A stretch of 64,000 nt of DNA from Apostichopus japonicus (lineage: Eukaryota > Echinodermata > Holothuroidea > Aspidochirotida > Stichopodidae), in the NCBI RefSeq assembly GCF_037975245.1, contig NC_092583.1:17444764-17508763 (forward strand), given 5' to 3'. Of this stretch, positions 40,601 through 52,800 are shown in pieces. Position 1 is the first letter of the stretch, and every line of letters begins with the position of its first letter. Under the pieces are notes generated by a model, which had not been told where the DNA came from, made no database searches, and was given only the letters and a program-made list of their open reading frames with translations. The position numbers and the translations under genes are program-made.

Positions 40601-42935
40601 TCATTTAAGTAATTCGGCTCTGACAAATACTTATCGTTATTCGAATACTTATTCGCTAGTATTCGGATACTTATTCGCTAGTATTCGAATACTTATTCGC
40701 TGGTATTCGAATACTTATTCGCTGGTATTCGAATACTTATTCGCTGGTATTCGAATACTTATTCGCTGGTATTCGAATACTTATTCGCTGGTATTCGAAT
40801 ACTTATTCGCTGGTATTCGAATACTTATTCGCTGGTATTCGAATACTTATTCGCTGGTATTCGAATACTTATTCGCTGGTATTCGAATACTTATTCGCTG
40901 GTATTCGAATACTTATTCGCTGGTATTCGAATACTTATTCGCTGGTATTCGAATACTTATTCGCTGGTATTCGAATACTTATTCGCTGGTATTCGAATAC
41001 TTATTCGCTGGTATTCGAATACTTGTACGCTAATTAGTTATGTTATGAAGGCTTAACAGGTTTCTGAATACTTACTCGAATACTTATTGAATACTTGTAT
41101 GCTAATCAGTTCCAAGTAAGGAGAGTTAGGAATTTGGCCAGCTAGTTGTCGTAGCTCCTTGATTAAAACTCTCCAAACAAATAATGAGAATAACCAGAAT
41201 TCTGAAGAATGTTAAATTAAATGCACTTAATTTAAAAGTCTGTTCTGATGAGTTGGCCTGCTGGTGACATCAAGTATTCTACGACATCAGATCTTCCACA
41301 TCAGATATTCCACGACATCAGTATAGTTGAAAACAATAAATGGTATTATGAATTTCCAATCCCAACAAAATATTATCCTTTAATTTTAATCAATGGTGTC
41401 GCTGGGTATCCTTCAGTAAAATAATATCAATATCCTCTGTAGTAAAATAATGTCCTGTATAATAATAGGTGTCCTTTATAATAAAATAGTTTCCCAGACT
41501 GTCAGTTGAATATCACAACTTCCATAAAATGATAAGGACTACAGTAACTTGAACTATGTAAATTAAGGTTTAAAACAAACTATCCAGCCATTAAACTATC
41601 TTTCTCTTCTTTTACAACTGCCTTGCTCAGATACTTATAGCCAACTTCCTAACTCCTTATACCCCTCACAAAACTCCCTTTGTTACTAAAATATATACAC
41701 ACAGACCCCATTTCCTGTAGGGGCTAATTTCCAGGAACAAGAAGATAGTTGCCTAGCAACCCAGAAGAGGTAGAAGTGTAGAGGTTTTAATCCACCCTTT
41801 TGCTGCCACAAGACAACATACAAATATACTGTACAAATGTATAGCCCCTCTGTACAGTGAGCACTACACAGTGCACTAATAAACAAGTAAAACTATGGTA
41901 CAAAACAAAACTTTATGTAATAGCTGACCATCTTATAAAAGGAAATAAGTATTCGAATAGGCATTCCTTAGGTATTCAATGAAATAAGTATTCGAATACT
42001 TATTGGAATTGCTATATTTAGTATTCGATTAAGCATTCAAAGGAAAGAAGTATTTAAATACCTATTAGAATAGTTATTTTAAGTATTCAATTAGGTATTC
42101 TAAAGTCTGAATACTTAAATTTTTGAAATACCAACTATAAGGCTATTCGAATACTTAGCGAATACTTAATAGTTATTTGTTTTGGGTAAGGGAAGGTGAA
42201 CTGCTACGTAGGAACTGTGTTGTTGTCTAACACTTGCAGTAACTATCTACTGTCCAAATACAGGAAATCTCGGTAAGATTACAAATGGAAACAAACAGTG
42301 TGATTTGATCTATTGGTCACCATCTCTTTCTTTTACCTAGAATATACATGACTGTGATCCCAATCATGAATTATGGGATGACATAGCAACTCTAAAGCTG
42401 TTTAAATCAGTTGCTTACTAGGGTTTTTAAACTTTCATACAGTCCAATATTTGATATTATGTTTCCTTCTCTCTTACTTATCATTACAATTAGTGTAAGT
42501 CTTCATAATAGCCTAACATTATATAAATTATACAAGACATAGGTTACCGCCTGTCAAGTTATCAACTCACCTGAAATTGGATATGTAAGATATGCTTCCA
42601 TCTCTCCAAGCTGGTATTCCTTTGGGTTCCAGTATCGTTTTCTGTAACCTTTTCTTCCCAATGAGGTAAGTAATCTGTGACAACAATCTGACTTTTTTGG
42701 GCGAAAGAGATCCATTTCTGTTCATTTCGTAGAAAATGTCTCGAGCTGAAAGATCTCTCTTTTCTAGGAAACTTTCATCGTTCATGAATTCAAAACAGAG
42801 AAACTTTAACATTGGGACATCTTTTCCACCTATCTTTGAACCCAGTTTAAACAGCAAGTCAGCATAATCTTTCTCTGAAACAGTTGGCAATTCAGATATC
42901 TTAGCATCTGCCTCTATGTCCCCGGTTCCTGCCAT
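27220..42935 (-). CDS. Caspase-8-like initiator caspase with two DEDs and a very long linker (about 783 aa)
   Basis: Exons: 42571-42935, 39378-39619, 38343-38492, 37873-37947, 37490-37603, 33728-33778 (tentative, 51 nt), 31967-32026, 31703-31783, 31259-31354, 30772-30870, 30158-30244, 29484-29672, 28768-28974, 27220-27755. The frame stays open to TAA. Residues 24-105 form DED1 ([11 protein letters not shown]), 122-200 form DED2, and about 203-490 form a Ser/Thr/Asp-rich linker. The protease domain starts near 512 ([13 protein letters not shown]). The catalytic His is in CFVCSHGDG near 585 and the Cys near 628 in [11 protein letters not shown]. The small-subunit side has [23 protein letters not shown], aligning with the caspase-8 VSYRNPAEGT substrate Arg. 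Asp residues in the acidic intersubunit loop could be processing sites. The usual QACxG is NTCLR, so activity is uncertain, but Cys, His and the S1 Arg remain, unlike CFLAR. The start is ATG at 42935 (MAGTGD), just after a likely acceptor. Confidence 0.86.
27337..27382 (-). repeat. In-frame 15-bp triplication in the caspase small-subunit region
   Basis: Three copies of a 15-nt unit encode [15 protein letters not shown] between the helix ending DILTSVRRS and the terminal strands. A charged Ala/Lys/Glu helix insertion is predicted. It is near-perfect at DNA level, so recent. Confidence 0.85.
28424..28684. repeat. Long AT/ATAC microsatellite in a caspase intron
   Basis: About 260 bp of (AT)n interrupted by AAAC, GT and TT. 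It could form cruciforms or slip. Its open frame is low-complexity only. Confidence 0.93.
29018..29385. repeat. Dispersed repeat R2 (single copy of the unit later expanded as satellite)
   Basis: Begins with AACCAGAATGCAAAAACGCA and CATGAGCAGTTTTCTTCATG, the core of the 93-bp satellite monomer. It continues into TTTGACCTCTGATGACTCCA, AATGACCTTTGACTTCC and AACAATAGGCTTCTTTAACT. The second part reappears right after the satellite at 36612-36810. A similar TTTGACC..AAATGACC block is at 52017-52080. Confidence 0.75.
32795..33125 (+). mobile_element. Fragment of a retroelement with a hammerhead-like motif (possibly Penelope-like)
   Basis: A C/T-rich stretch leads into TTTGAAGAAGATCCTGCTAG followed by GATCGAAACGTC at 33032-33063. 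It has the layout of the hammerhead ribozyme core (CUGANGA, stem II GATCC/GGATC, GAAAC) carried by Penelope-like elements and retrozymes. The invariant first C is a T, so it is probably inactive. No reverse transcriptase or endonuclease is visible. Confidence 0.4.
33828..36615. repeat. 93-bp satellite array (about 30 copies) with higher-order structure in a caspase intron
   Basis: The monomer is 93 bp (ACAACTATTAGCACTTAATG ... TTTTCTTCATGT); some variants have 2-3 extra bases (AAAATTAATGCATTG). At least five monomer types recur in fixed order, giving a repeat of about 470 bp. For example, the GATGCAGCATGAGCAG type recurs near 34460, 34930, 35495 and 35965. No transcription signal is seen. Confidence 0.93.
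36612..36815. repeat. Dispersed repeat R2, second half, flanking the satellite
   Basis: Matches 29127-29345 in order: TTTGACCTC.AATGACTCCA, AATGACCTTTGACCTCC, AACAATAGGCTTCTTTAACT, TTAGAGGTC, TTTTCACAATTTGACCCC. The satellite therefore grew inside a copy of this element. TGACCTTTGACCT at 36636-36648 is a perfect DR1 (AGGTCAAAGGTCA in reverse). Confidence 0.75.
37680..37835. repeat. About 31-bp degenerate tandem repeat in a caspase intron
   Basis: Five units of the type CAAACAATGCTTTTGATGAG plus TCAACAGT, between exons 37873-37947 and 37490-37603. Confidence 0.8.
39745..39818. repeat. 20-bp tandem repeat in caspase intron 1
   Basis: Three to four units of AAGCCTAACAGGGTTGTTTC. Confidence 0.85.
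40615..41030. repeat. 22-bp minisatellite in caspase intron 1
   Basis: About 18 near-perfect units of TATTCGAATACTTATTCGCT plus GG. Each contains the palindrome ATTCGAAT. Older, diverged relatives (GTATTCGAATA...) lie on both sides, at 40425-40610 and 41945-42170, suggesting an ancient array with a freshly homogenised centre. Confidence 0.93.
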
Positions 42936-44354
42936 GACTATATTCTGAACAATCAAGACCTGTTAGCCATAAACTGCACTTCCTGTATCTAGCCAGTAAA
43001 TCATGTAAAAGGAAAGAAAATATTGAAACAATTAACATTCAGTTTGACTCTCTTTATTCCAGACAAAAACGATGAAAGCTTAAAAAGTATGGTACAGTGA
43101 CAAAGAGTTTTACTAAATCTTTAATCGCTATAGCCCATGGACCCTGTCGCAATTTACAGTTTGCACTTGATATATATAATTGGTATTGCATCAAAAGCCT
43201 ACAGTATATAGAGGTCAGTATGGCAGCCAGGATAGACATTTTAACATGTGAGACTAATTTGATTCTGTAGGATCATATAATAGTAATTGTGTATTATAAT
43301 AGGGCCTACACACTTCTTCTTTATGTAAGAGATGCAACTCCTCAAGGTAGGCTAAGTATCATTGCTTCCTAATAGTTTGATAATGATCATAATGCCTAAC
43401 TATAAACAATAAGTATACACATTGTTTACAATTTTGAAAAATAATTTTGAAATGTTGTTGGCCATTTACTACAAGGCTTAAGCATAGGCTTTCCCAATAA
43501 TCCAAAAACTGAATGTAATAACATACAAAAAGACAAGTCCCATTCATAGCTTCTAACCCAGATCAACAACACATCAATTTAGTTGAAATTGTTAGCGTAC
43601 AGTCATTCCTCCTATTGCAAGTTTGTCATAATCTGAATGCTTTTGTTTCTAAAACTTCCAGTGATGCGAAATGAAAAGAAAAACAATATTTTCTTTAAGC
43701 AGTATCCTGTAATTTTACTATACTGTTGTAAGTAGACAGCGCCATAATTATAGATGTTGGTATGCCATCATAAATCACGCTGACGATGATGCTACGAAAA
43801 GCACGCCCAGAATTTCTTCATTTTTTTTGTCAAAATATAAAAGGTATGTGCATCTTGCTAACATACTGCAAAGCCTTATATGCCTTGGCCTTTGTAGAAA
43901 TAGATAACTCTATGCAGCAATGAGTAACAGTTGTTAGTTCAACGTATTAAGTGCGTCATATGCCTAGGCAATGATATTCTAAACTGTAAGTGGCAGTGTT
44001 ACACGTTACACTTGATTTAGCCTATGCCTATAGCAAAGTGGACACTGACGGTTTATTTACCAATCATTCGTAGAGCTTGAACCCTAGTTATTGATAGCCT
44101 AAGCCACTAGTTGAACAAACTTTTACGATTCTACATGAACATATGAATATAAAATATTAAATGCAACAAACTTTTTAAATTCCTCGGTAGTGTTTGGATG
44201 TGAACAAAACGTCAAAACTTACTTCGCGATGCCTACCGCTGAACCAGATCGAGATCTGGTGATAGATGGGATTCCCCTTACCAAAGTGAAACTGCTAACG
44301 TTGTCACGATTGCGCAGAACGGAAGCTCGCCGTGTATGGCGGGCCATCAGTCTC

Positions 44355-44700
44355 AAATCGTGTGGAATCGACATACCGATTTAAATCGAAATATGCCAAT
44401 TTCCTTTAACTTATACCAGTTTCTAGCAGCTTAAATTGATTTCTACCGATTTAAATTGACATATTATCGATTTAAACTGGCAGATGTCGATTTAAATTAA
44501 CTGATCCCAGTTTAATTCGACATACCGTTGATTTAAATCGACATATGCCAATTTAAATCGATGATATGTCACATTAAATCGGTATTAGATATAGCAATAT
44601 CATTTGACTTATACCAGTTTAAATCGACATATACCGATTTAAATCCATGATATGTAAAATAAATCGGTATATGTCAATTTAAATCGCCATACGCCATACT
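44355..44700. repeat. Degenerate ATTTAAAT-centred tandem repeat
   Basis: More than a dozen imperfect units around CCGATTTAAATCGACATAT, about 20-24 bp, many palindromic (CGATTTAAATCG). Old and heavily diverged. Confidence 0.75.
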
Positions 44701-45330
44701 CCGTGATGGGTAATGATGTACAGCCAACCTTGTTCGATCCATTGTTGTCACAATCGCCATATACTGTTCATTCTGTCAGTACGGGTGTTTTGAAGAGAGA
44801 CATGAAAGTTCACAGGTTCGGAATTGCCAGTTTTTCCATAATTAAACGGTCATCGCTACTGCATCCAAAGTTATTTTTATATTATTTATAAATATTGAGA
44901 ATAAATTAGAGCTACCCGTGGCACATGGCAAACTGAAGATTAAGAAACAATCAATACAGGAAAACAAGAGATAAAGAAATCTGTAGACGAGATGAAGTAA
45001 TTACCAGAGCAGATAGGGTTGCTGGAAAGATTTTCTGGTGGCGTAGAGTAACTATGTTGGCCTCTTTTTACATAAGCCTATGGTCCATGTTGGCCATGAT
45101 GGTTGTGACCAGACACAATTAAATGCACTGGTGCCTTAAAGGCATTGAAGACTCGCCCCAAACCGTGTGTAGCCCTCTGAAGAAAGTGGACTTTCCGTTG
45201 CTTACAAGTGAAGGTTTCTTCTTGTCGCTACAAAATGCAGACAGTAATGAAACGTGGTACCTTGTTATCTTTATCTAGACCTGAGATGTCCATCGCTGCT
45301 ATGTACACTGTGTTGTGGGTATTGACCGTC

Positions 45331-45745
45331 ATAGGCGTACGGGACCATTTCAGTTTGGGGGGGCAGAACTTTTTGTGCCCGAAAGTTCCCGTGACACTAT
45401 CTAAGCGGAGCGCCACCATCGGTTGGCGCGTAGCGTACAAGAAAATTTTTGGCAAACAATGCCTCTCAGATTGCCGGAAACGGCACTTCTGAGGCCTTGT
45501 AAGTTGCATCTAAACATTCTTTACTTTATAATCTCACCTTTTAGAAATTTACACTTCCCCAAAAATTTTGTAAATTAGAAGAAGAAAAAATGGTAACATC
45601 ACTTTGAAGGGGAAAAATGGGACAGTATATTTTTTAAGCTCCATATATTTAGTTACCTTATTTATTATTTTAACACAGTACTCAGCTACCTCCAGAAAAA
45701 CATACATTGTTCAACGACACGTAGGCGGGATAATGTCGCTGTCTC
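45331..45745 (+). repeat. Dispersed element R1, full visible copy
   Basis: Reverse-complement match to bases 1-405. It runs from CATAGGCGTACGGGACCATT to a GTCTCGGTGAGAC palindrome. The core module (AGCGGAGCGCCACCATCGG) also occurs inside the element at 45896-46536. The frame across it is not a gene. Confidence 0.8.
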
Positions 45746-45895
45746 GGTGAGACTGCAATTTGTCTCACAAAAAAAGTATAAAATATAACAAAGAATATGA
45801 TAAACCTGTACTTCTAGGCTTGTAGGCACTCCCCCCCCCCCATCCATGAACAAGAAAAATGTTTCTTATATACACTCATGTTGGGGATGTCCAGT

Positions 45896-46536
45896 CAAGG
45901 GCGGCGGAAGCACTTTTAATCTGGGGGGCACCAACCTCAAAGGGCACTTTGCAGAAATTCGATTGGACTGATGCAGCCTTATATTTAGTACCCTTTATAA
46001 CTCTTATTGTATTATCTTATTTGTGTATACACATCACTCCATCAACGCCCCCCCCCCCCCAAGGAAAATATGCATACTAGCACTGCAATTTCCAAAGCGC
46101 AAATTGGGAAACAAGGAAGTTTTCTTTTGAGACAAAATGAGGTGAAATCATGCTAGTTGCTAATGTAGGAATCTTCCGAATTAGAGTTTTTTTTTTCTTG
46201 TTAATATCTTAACAAATTTTTCCCATTCGAAATAGCTTTGAGTTTGACCCACAGAAATTCATTAAAAGTCACAGGTTTAGCCAGGATTTGCAAAGTTGTG
46301 TGCAAGACTATCTGAGCGGAGCGCCACCATCGGATGGCGCGGAGCGTACTATAAAATTTTTGGTTTTACAAACCCCTCAGATGGCCGGAAACGGCCCTCC
46401 CCGAGTGTTCATTCTGGTTCCCTGGCCTCTTGCTAACTTGAGGCACCTCAATTTTTATGTAAAAAAGGCACATTTTTAACCTGAGGAAAATTGGGGGGGC
46501 ACGTGCCCCCTGTGCCCCCCGGTTCCGCCGCCCTTG
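45896..46536. mobile_element. MITE with CAAGGGCGGCGGAA terminal inverted repeats
   Basis: The ends CAAGGGCGGCGGAA and TTCCGCCGCCCTTG are exact inverted repeats. They are flanked by GTCCAG on both sides, apart from one base on the left, which could be the target duplication. The interior has GGGGGGCACC / GGGGGGCACGTGCCCCC blocks and a diverged copy of the R1 core at 46315-46400. No transposase. Confidence 0.65.
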
Positions 46537-46718
46537 GTCCAGGTATACAATTGACTAGTTAGAAAAAAAATTGATCGTGCAAAAAGCATGGTAGCCCAGA
46601 TGAACTGGGCTTACGGTGGTGTTACACGGAATTATTCGGGCATCTTGATGCTAAATAAAGAAAATCATGGAATTGTCGGGCAAAAATTTGAAAAAGATTC
46701 GGGCAAGCTACTGCATAT

Positions 46719-46727
<9 letters not shown>

Positions 46728-46800
<73 letters not shown>

Positions 46801-46802
46801 TT
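46728..46802. repeat. (TA)n microsatellite
   Basis: AT dinucleotide run with two GT interruptions, inside another GGGCAG-rich element (46610-46940) whose arms share CGGGCA.AATTT.. blocks in inverted order. Confidence 0.93.
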
Positions 46803-47374
46803 CCAGAGGACAACAAAAATATATTTTTTTCTCCTCTTAGGCTGCCCAAATTTTTCAGGACTTTTGCCCGAATTTCCTGTCCTCTGGAAATTTGGGGGGG
46901 GGGCAGTCTGCCCCCTGCCCCCCCCGCCTATGTTGACCGTAGCTGCATGTATTGACTGTACCCTGTCACTAGTGTCTAATTACTGACGTGTGTGTATTTT
47001 CTGTGATCGATGGTGGTGTCTAACACTTCTGTTACACCTCATTCGAAACTAGGTCAGAATACCAGCATCAGACGTTTCTTTTGTGCGCAAGTCTTCACTC
47101 CCTTTAAGCTTTGGTTATGGTCAACTATGTGCAGCATTACTTGGGCTCAACATTATTTGGTATAAAGATGTCAAAGACGTACAACAAGATACAAATCAAA
47201 CAGACAGTAATGTTTTGCATGTATATTATAACACAACAGAAACTTCTGTAACAGGTATATATAACATTCAGAAGAAACAAAATATAATATCTGAAACAAA
47301 CTAAACATGAATAAAGAAAAAGAGGTAAAAAGTCTGAACATTTGAAAGACATAAACCAGTACTCTTGTGTCCTG

Positions 47375-47548
47375 ACTAAATTAGTCACAGGACGTAGAGG
47401 CCTGTAGTTGGGAGTTCGGAGGACTGGGTCTAATGACAGTATTGGTGAGGGTTTTCTGTAGTATGTGAAAACCCTCACCAATACTGTCATTAGACCCAGT
47501 CCTCCGAACTCCCAACTACAGGCCTCTACGTCCTGTGACTAATTTAGT
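47375..47548. repeat. Perfect 82-bp inverted repeat with 10-base loop
   Basis: Left arm 47375-47456 and right arm 47467-47548 are perfect reverse complements by base-by-base reading (ACTAAATTAGTCACAGGACG ... TGAGGGTTTTC). They are separated by TGTAGTATGT. No open frame, TIR family signature or target duplication recognised. Confidence 0.95.
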
Positions 47549-49816
47549 TATAAACACAAAACATCACCTGCAACCTTCCCTCTAACAAGTGAAACATTTT
47601 GCCTTAAATCATTAACTACAAGTTCTACATTTTCAGTTTTAATGAACAAGCCTTTACACAATTTAAACTTGTAGTTAAGGTTCCGATAGTTATTCCACAA
47701 TTGTCATAATGTAAAATTTAGAATCTGTATTAACTGTAGCATATGACCTATTAATTCATCATTCTGGAGAAATATACAATAAGATATATATTATTGAACT
47801 GGATTATTACCACAGGCTTAATTGAGTAGCTTAGGGTTGAATATATTCAAATGTGTACATTGGATGTATATGGATAAGGAACGGGAGGAGAGGTGGGGGG
47901 GGGGGGCGGTGTGCCAACACAAGTTTTCAGCAAGTTTGGAATTTTCCTGATACATCTCTCAATAATATCAGCTGCACAAACCCAATCTGTTGCTAGAACA
48001 TGTTCTCACGTACAATTTTTTCACAAAAATCCACTTAATCAGAACTTCAAATATAGTAAATATAAAATATCCATATTACAATAACAGTAGAGAGGTCATT
48101 AGTATGGACTCAAAATGGCCCTAAGTTAATGAAATTCTATTTTGCAGTTGGCTTTCTAATATATTCTGCTGCCAATTGGTGGAGGGAAGGGGGAAGGGGG
48201 GGGGGAAGGGGGAGGGAGGGAGGAGGGAGGGAGGGAAGAGACCTGATCAAAAACTTGGGACACATACACCACTTGTGACTGCTTTCTTAATTTTAGATAT
48301 GCTAAACTATAAAAGTTGTAGTAAAAATGTATATACATATGAAGAAAACGATACATTTATTTCCAAAATGGAAAATGTTATTCTCCTATCCAGTGCTATA
48401 TTTATCAACCTTCTACTCCAGGTTGTTCCCTATTATTACCCCTCACCGAGATTAACATCCCCAAGAATGCTGCTATCAGCCAATAACGTTTCCACCAAGA
48501 TAAAAAGATGAGAAAGTATAGAACAACAAAGTGCCCGTATTTGCCAGGAATTTCATACCAGGTATATCAGTTTGCCCAGTCCTATCACCCTGCCCAGGAC
48601 TATTTAGCTCATAGCCTCATATCATATAGACAACTGCTGTGAAAAAACCAAATAATGCTAAGCCGAATAACAGTATTAGTAGTACACAATATCCAATAAG
48701 ATAACACACGATTCAGATTCCTCAAAATTGTTAGTACGTAAAATTCCAAAGCTTTGTTTCAACCATTTCTAACGATGAAGTAGAAATGAATAGGTGAATT
48801 TTTAAATTTGATATTAATGAAGGGTAATTAATTTTCTAGAAAAATTTAAAGGGCTACCTGACACCTAGTCTCCTAAACGAGATATTATCCATCATATGAG
48901 ATGGTTTTAACTAATATCGTACCTGCCTATTACATGCAATGAAGATACATGTGATCATCCTAGCTATGGTGCTTTCCTTAATTACGAACAAAATATGTCA
49001 AAGTGTTTACAAATTTACAAACATGAAGTGGTTACCCATCACTATTCTTTATATAATGCTAAGATAATGGACTGTCACTGGATGGAATTCTGTTATAGCC
49101 ACTTTTTCATTGTCTAAAACTTCCCAGTCAATTTTCCATTATTCATTTATTGATATCGATAAGAAAGAGTACAAATGTCATCTTGGCAGCTGAATAATCT
49201 AGTAAAAAACAAACAATCATTATAAAAAGCATGTGAATTGTGAAAGTAGTCTGTTATATTGCTCTTGTGGAATATTTCTCTTGTTGTGAAAACTTGTGAT
49301 TCCTGATCAATTAATTACCCGTCAATGAAATATTTATGAAAATATAATCAAAACATGAGAAATGTCTTGCCCATCAGTCCACAGCAGACTTTTAATTGGG
49401 TGCGAAAATTTTAAGATTATTGGGACTGAAGATTTGTATAAGCCCAGAAAGTTATTTACCAGATCCATTCTAGCAAACACTAAGACAAACACTTCTACCC
49501 AAGGCAGTATTGTCACACAGGTAAGCACACTTGGTCTAAAGGTGAGAAAAAAGTAGCTGGAAAATGAATCATCTAGTAAGTTATAAGGTGTTCTTGGAAA
49601 TAATCTTGAAGACTCGTACCATTACCTCTTTAGCTTGATGCTTCAAATCCCAATAGAAACAAATTGAAAAAGTTTAGGTGGTTACCCCGCTTCCGCGGTA
49701 TCTGGTTATATCAATTAATATACTTGTCATGTCTCATATACCCTCACTCTAGAAAATGGGCCTCTAGTGATATGTAATTCAGCCACCAAATTACAACTCC
49801 CTAAGTAGCTCAGCAT

Positions 49817-52800
49817 TTAGTTTCCACCCAAGTAAGATGTTTTTGCGGGAGGTTCTATGCCAGCGTAGACAGGATTTGCAGCCTCGCTGACTACACGCAC
49901 ACCCAGATAAGCCATCAGTCCATCCGTGGTGAGGTCTTGTTCAATTATGATGTTGGCAAATGCATTAGCCTCGGCTTCGTATTGCGCCAAGATGGCTTCC
50001 GCTTGAGCAACGGCTCTGTGTCAAAGAATGATATAAAATATATATAAATCATGGGAAGAGAATAGAATTGAAGAAAAAAAGTAATAAGAGCAAATGACTG
50101 GTTGCTTGTAAACCTTAAACAATCCAGGGGTGAATGTATTCAGCTCAATAATCTGAGACTTCTAATAACTTATAAGTTTTTATATGTATATAATGGAATA
50201 CATGACATTAAACACTTACGCATTTCGAGAAATCCTCCCATCTGTCTCAGCTCTGTTGATATCAATAACTGCTTGCGTCTCTGCCTCTCGGAGGACGGTA
50301 TTTGCCTGGGTGAGTTGGCGAGGTCGCTCCGTCTCAGCCACTTGAATATTTTCACGAGCAGCTTCTTTGCTCTTCACAGCATCCTCATATTCTATCGGTC
50401 TCGCGATGTTATTCACCTGAAATTGAGAGCAATGTCATGAAATATCAACACTGACCTTGTGGCTGGTAGAAGAAGGTACTAATTTCAAATAAGTCTAAGT
50501 ATAGTTCACAAACATTGTAAGACTGTAAGACACAAATATTGTCAGACCTTTGACAGCATTGTTTCTAAATGAGTAAAAGCAGACAAGTGTAGCTTAGTTT
50601 ACCTCTAGGTCCGATACAGTGCAGTGTTAAAGTAGACAAGTGTAGCTTAGTTTACCTGTAGGTCCGATACAGTGCAGTGTAACAGCAGACAAGTGTAGCT
50701 TAGTTTACCTGTAGGTCAGATACAGTGCAGTGTAAAAGCAGACAAGTGTAGCTTAGTTTACCTGTAGGTCAGATACAGTGCAGTGTAACAGCAGACAAGT
50801 GTAGCTTAGTTTACCTGTAGGTCCGATACAGTGCAGTGTTAAAGCAGACAAGTGTAGCTTAGTTTACCTGTAGGTCCGATACAGTGCAGTGTAACAGCAG
50901 ACAAGTGTAGCTTAATTTACCTGTAGGTCCGATACAGTGCAGTGTTAAAGCAGACAAGTGTAGCTTAGTTTACCTGTAGGTCCGATACAGTGCAGTGTTA
51001 AAGTAGACAAGTGTAGCTTAGTTTACCTGTAGGTCAGATACAGTGCAGTGTAAAAGCAGACAAGTGTAGCTTAGTTTACCTGTAGGTCCGATACAGTGCA
51101 GTGTTAAAGCAGACAAGTGTAGCTTAGTTTACCTGTAGGTCCGATACAGTGCAGTGTTAAAGTAGACAAGTGTAGCTTAGTTTACCTGTAGGTCCGATAC
51201 AGTGCAGTGTTAAAGTAGACAAGTGTAGCTTAGTTTACCTGTAGGTCCGATACAGTGCAGTGTAACAGCAGACAAATGTAGCTTAGTTTACCTGTAGGTC
51301 AGATACAGTGCAGTGTTAAAGCAGACAAGTGTAGCTTAGTTTACCTGTAGGTCAGATACAGTGCAGTGTTATAGCAGACAAGTGTAGCTTAGTTTACCTG
51401 TAGGTCAGATACAGTGCAGTGTTATAGCAGACAAGTGTAGCTTAGTTTACCTGTAGGTCAGATACAGTGCAGTGTAACAGCAGACAAGTGTAGCTTAGTT
51501 TACCTGTAGGTCAGATACAGTGCAGTGTTACAGCAGACAAGTGTAGCTTAGTTTACCTGTAGGTCCGATACTGTACAGTTGATTCCATCCAGACGTTCCC
51601 GTACAAACTGTCGGACGGTGATCTGAAATTCTTCCCGAATTGACTGAAACTCTGTTGTGTTGTACTGACTGCAAGCTTCATGGATGGCCGACTCAGCTGT
51701 GAGGAGGGAAAGGTAGACATCAAGGGCTGACATAGCACATAGATAAGCACAGTACACCCAATAGTGAAACTAAGCTGGGGTCAAGGGATGAATGGCTCAC
51801 ACAATAACTGAATCAAAACAGCCTCCCACTTGGATCCCTAATATGCCTGTAACCAGTCCTACACACTTTAGTAGTGCTCAAGCAAACAACTTCAGGATAC
51901 ATTGTTTTCAAAGGAAAATAAACAGAACACAACCACAAACATCATCTTGCTGTTTGATACTCCTGTACATCAAAAACTAATTGCATGTTTCAAAAGGTTT
52001 AAGGAATTCGACGGAATTTGACCTCAAATGACCCATGATGGTGACCTTTACCAAAAACTACCTGGTTTTTGTACACCCTTAGATGGAGTATGAATGAAAG
52101 ATTAAAAAAAGCCAGTTGCCTCTCTTTCCACTGAAGAGTGAATGAACCAACCTTGGGGAAGTTGGGGTAGTGTGTACAAATAGAAGACTGTACACCCTTG
52201 TGATCTAATATTATGATGTATGCAACAGATTTTTCTTTCCATCCAAGTAACCAAAAAAAGGTTATATATTAAAATAAAATAAAAATCAACATTTTGTCAT
52301 GTACGTGATTAAAACCAACAGGAAATACTTCTGGGAATATTATTAAATATTTGAAAAAAAAATTGTGTCTAAAAAGACTTGATGATGATGTATTAGTTTA
52401 TTCAAAAATATTCAAAATATTTCTGTTCTCAATTCGTTTACCTGAGTTTTCAATTGCTCTTTTGAAAGTATCATGGTCTTTAAACTGAAGCACTGTGTAA
52501 ATAAGTGTCTCTTGGTTAACCTTGAAGAAAAAGGAAAGACAGAAATAATCAAACGGACTACTTACGATGTGACGGTAATGGACAAAGAAAAACTTTCAGC
52601 TTTGACCAGAAATCAGTTTCTCTGTCTTTATGTTGCAGTCCAACATACATTTAAAAAGTTTGCAAGCCAAATCATCCACAAACAAGTTCATGCTACAGAT
52701 GATACTATAAGATATACACAATGCAAGGACAGTGTGGCTGCTTGATGGTTATGCTGTACAGAACCAAACAGGTTTACTAATATTATATTCCTTACCAATT

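Larger units (their letters stand above)
42936..49816. other. Repeat-rich intergenic DNA between the caspase start and the band-7 gene's 3' end
   Basis: Outside the repeats listed separately I see no supported gene. The short open frames at 44190-44384, 47083-47304 and 49362-49556 lack family signatures and splice context. It holds AT-, G- and C-runs, including a (GGGA)-rich tract at 48176-48238. 5' untranslated exons of the caspase could lie in the first kilobase but cannot be located. Confidence 0.5.

Noticed and set aside
40615-41030. Regular short repeats resembling a CRISPR array
   Set aside because: There are no unique spacers; units are contiguous, the genome is eukaryotic and no cas genes are present. 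The same holds for 50567-51550.
27220-42935. Identification as CFLAR (c-FLIP)
   Set aside because: CFLAR lacks the catalytic Cys; here Cys, His and the S1 Arg are all present, so caspase-8/10-like is the better call.
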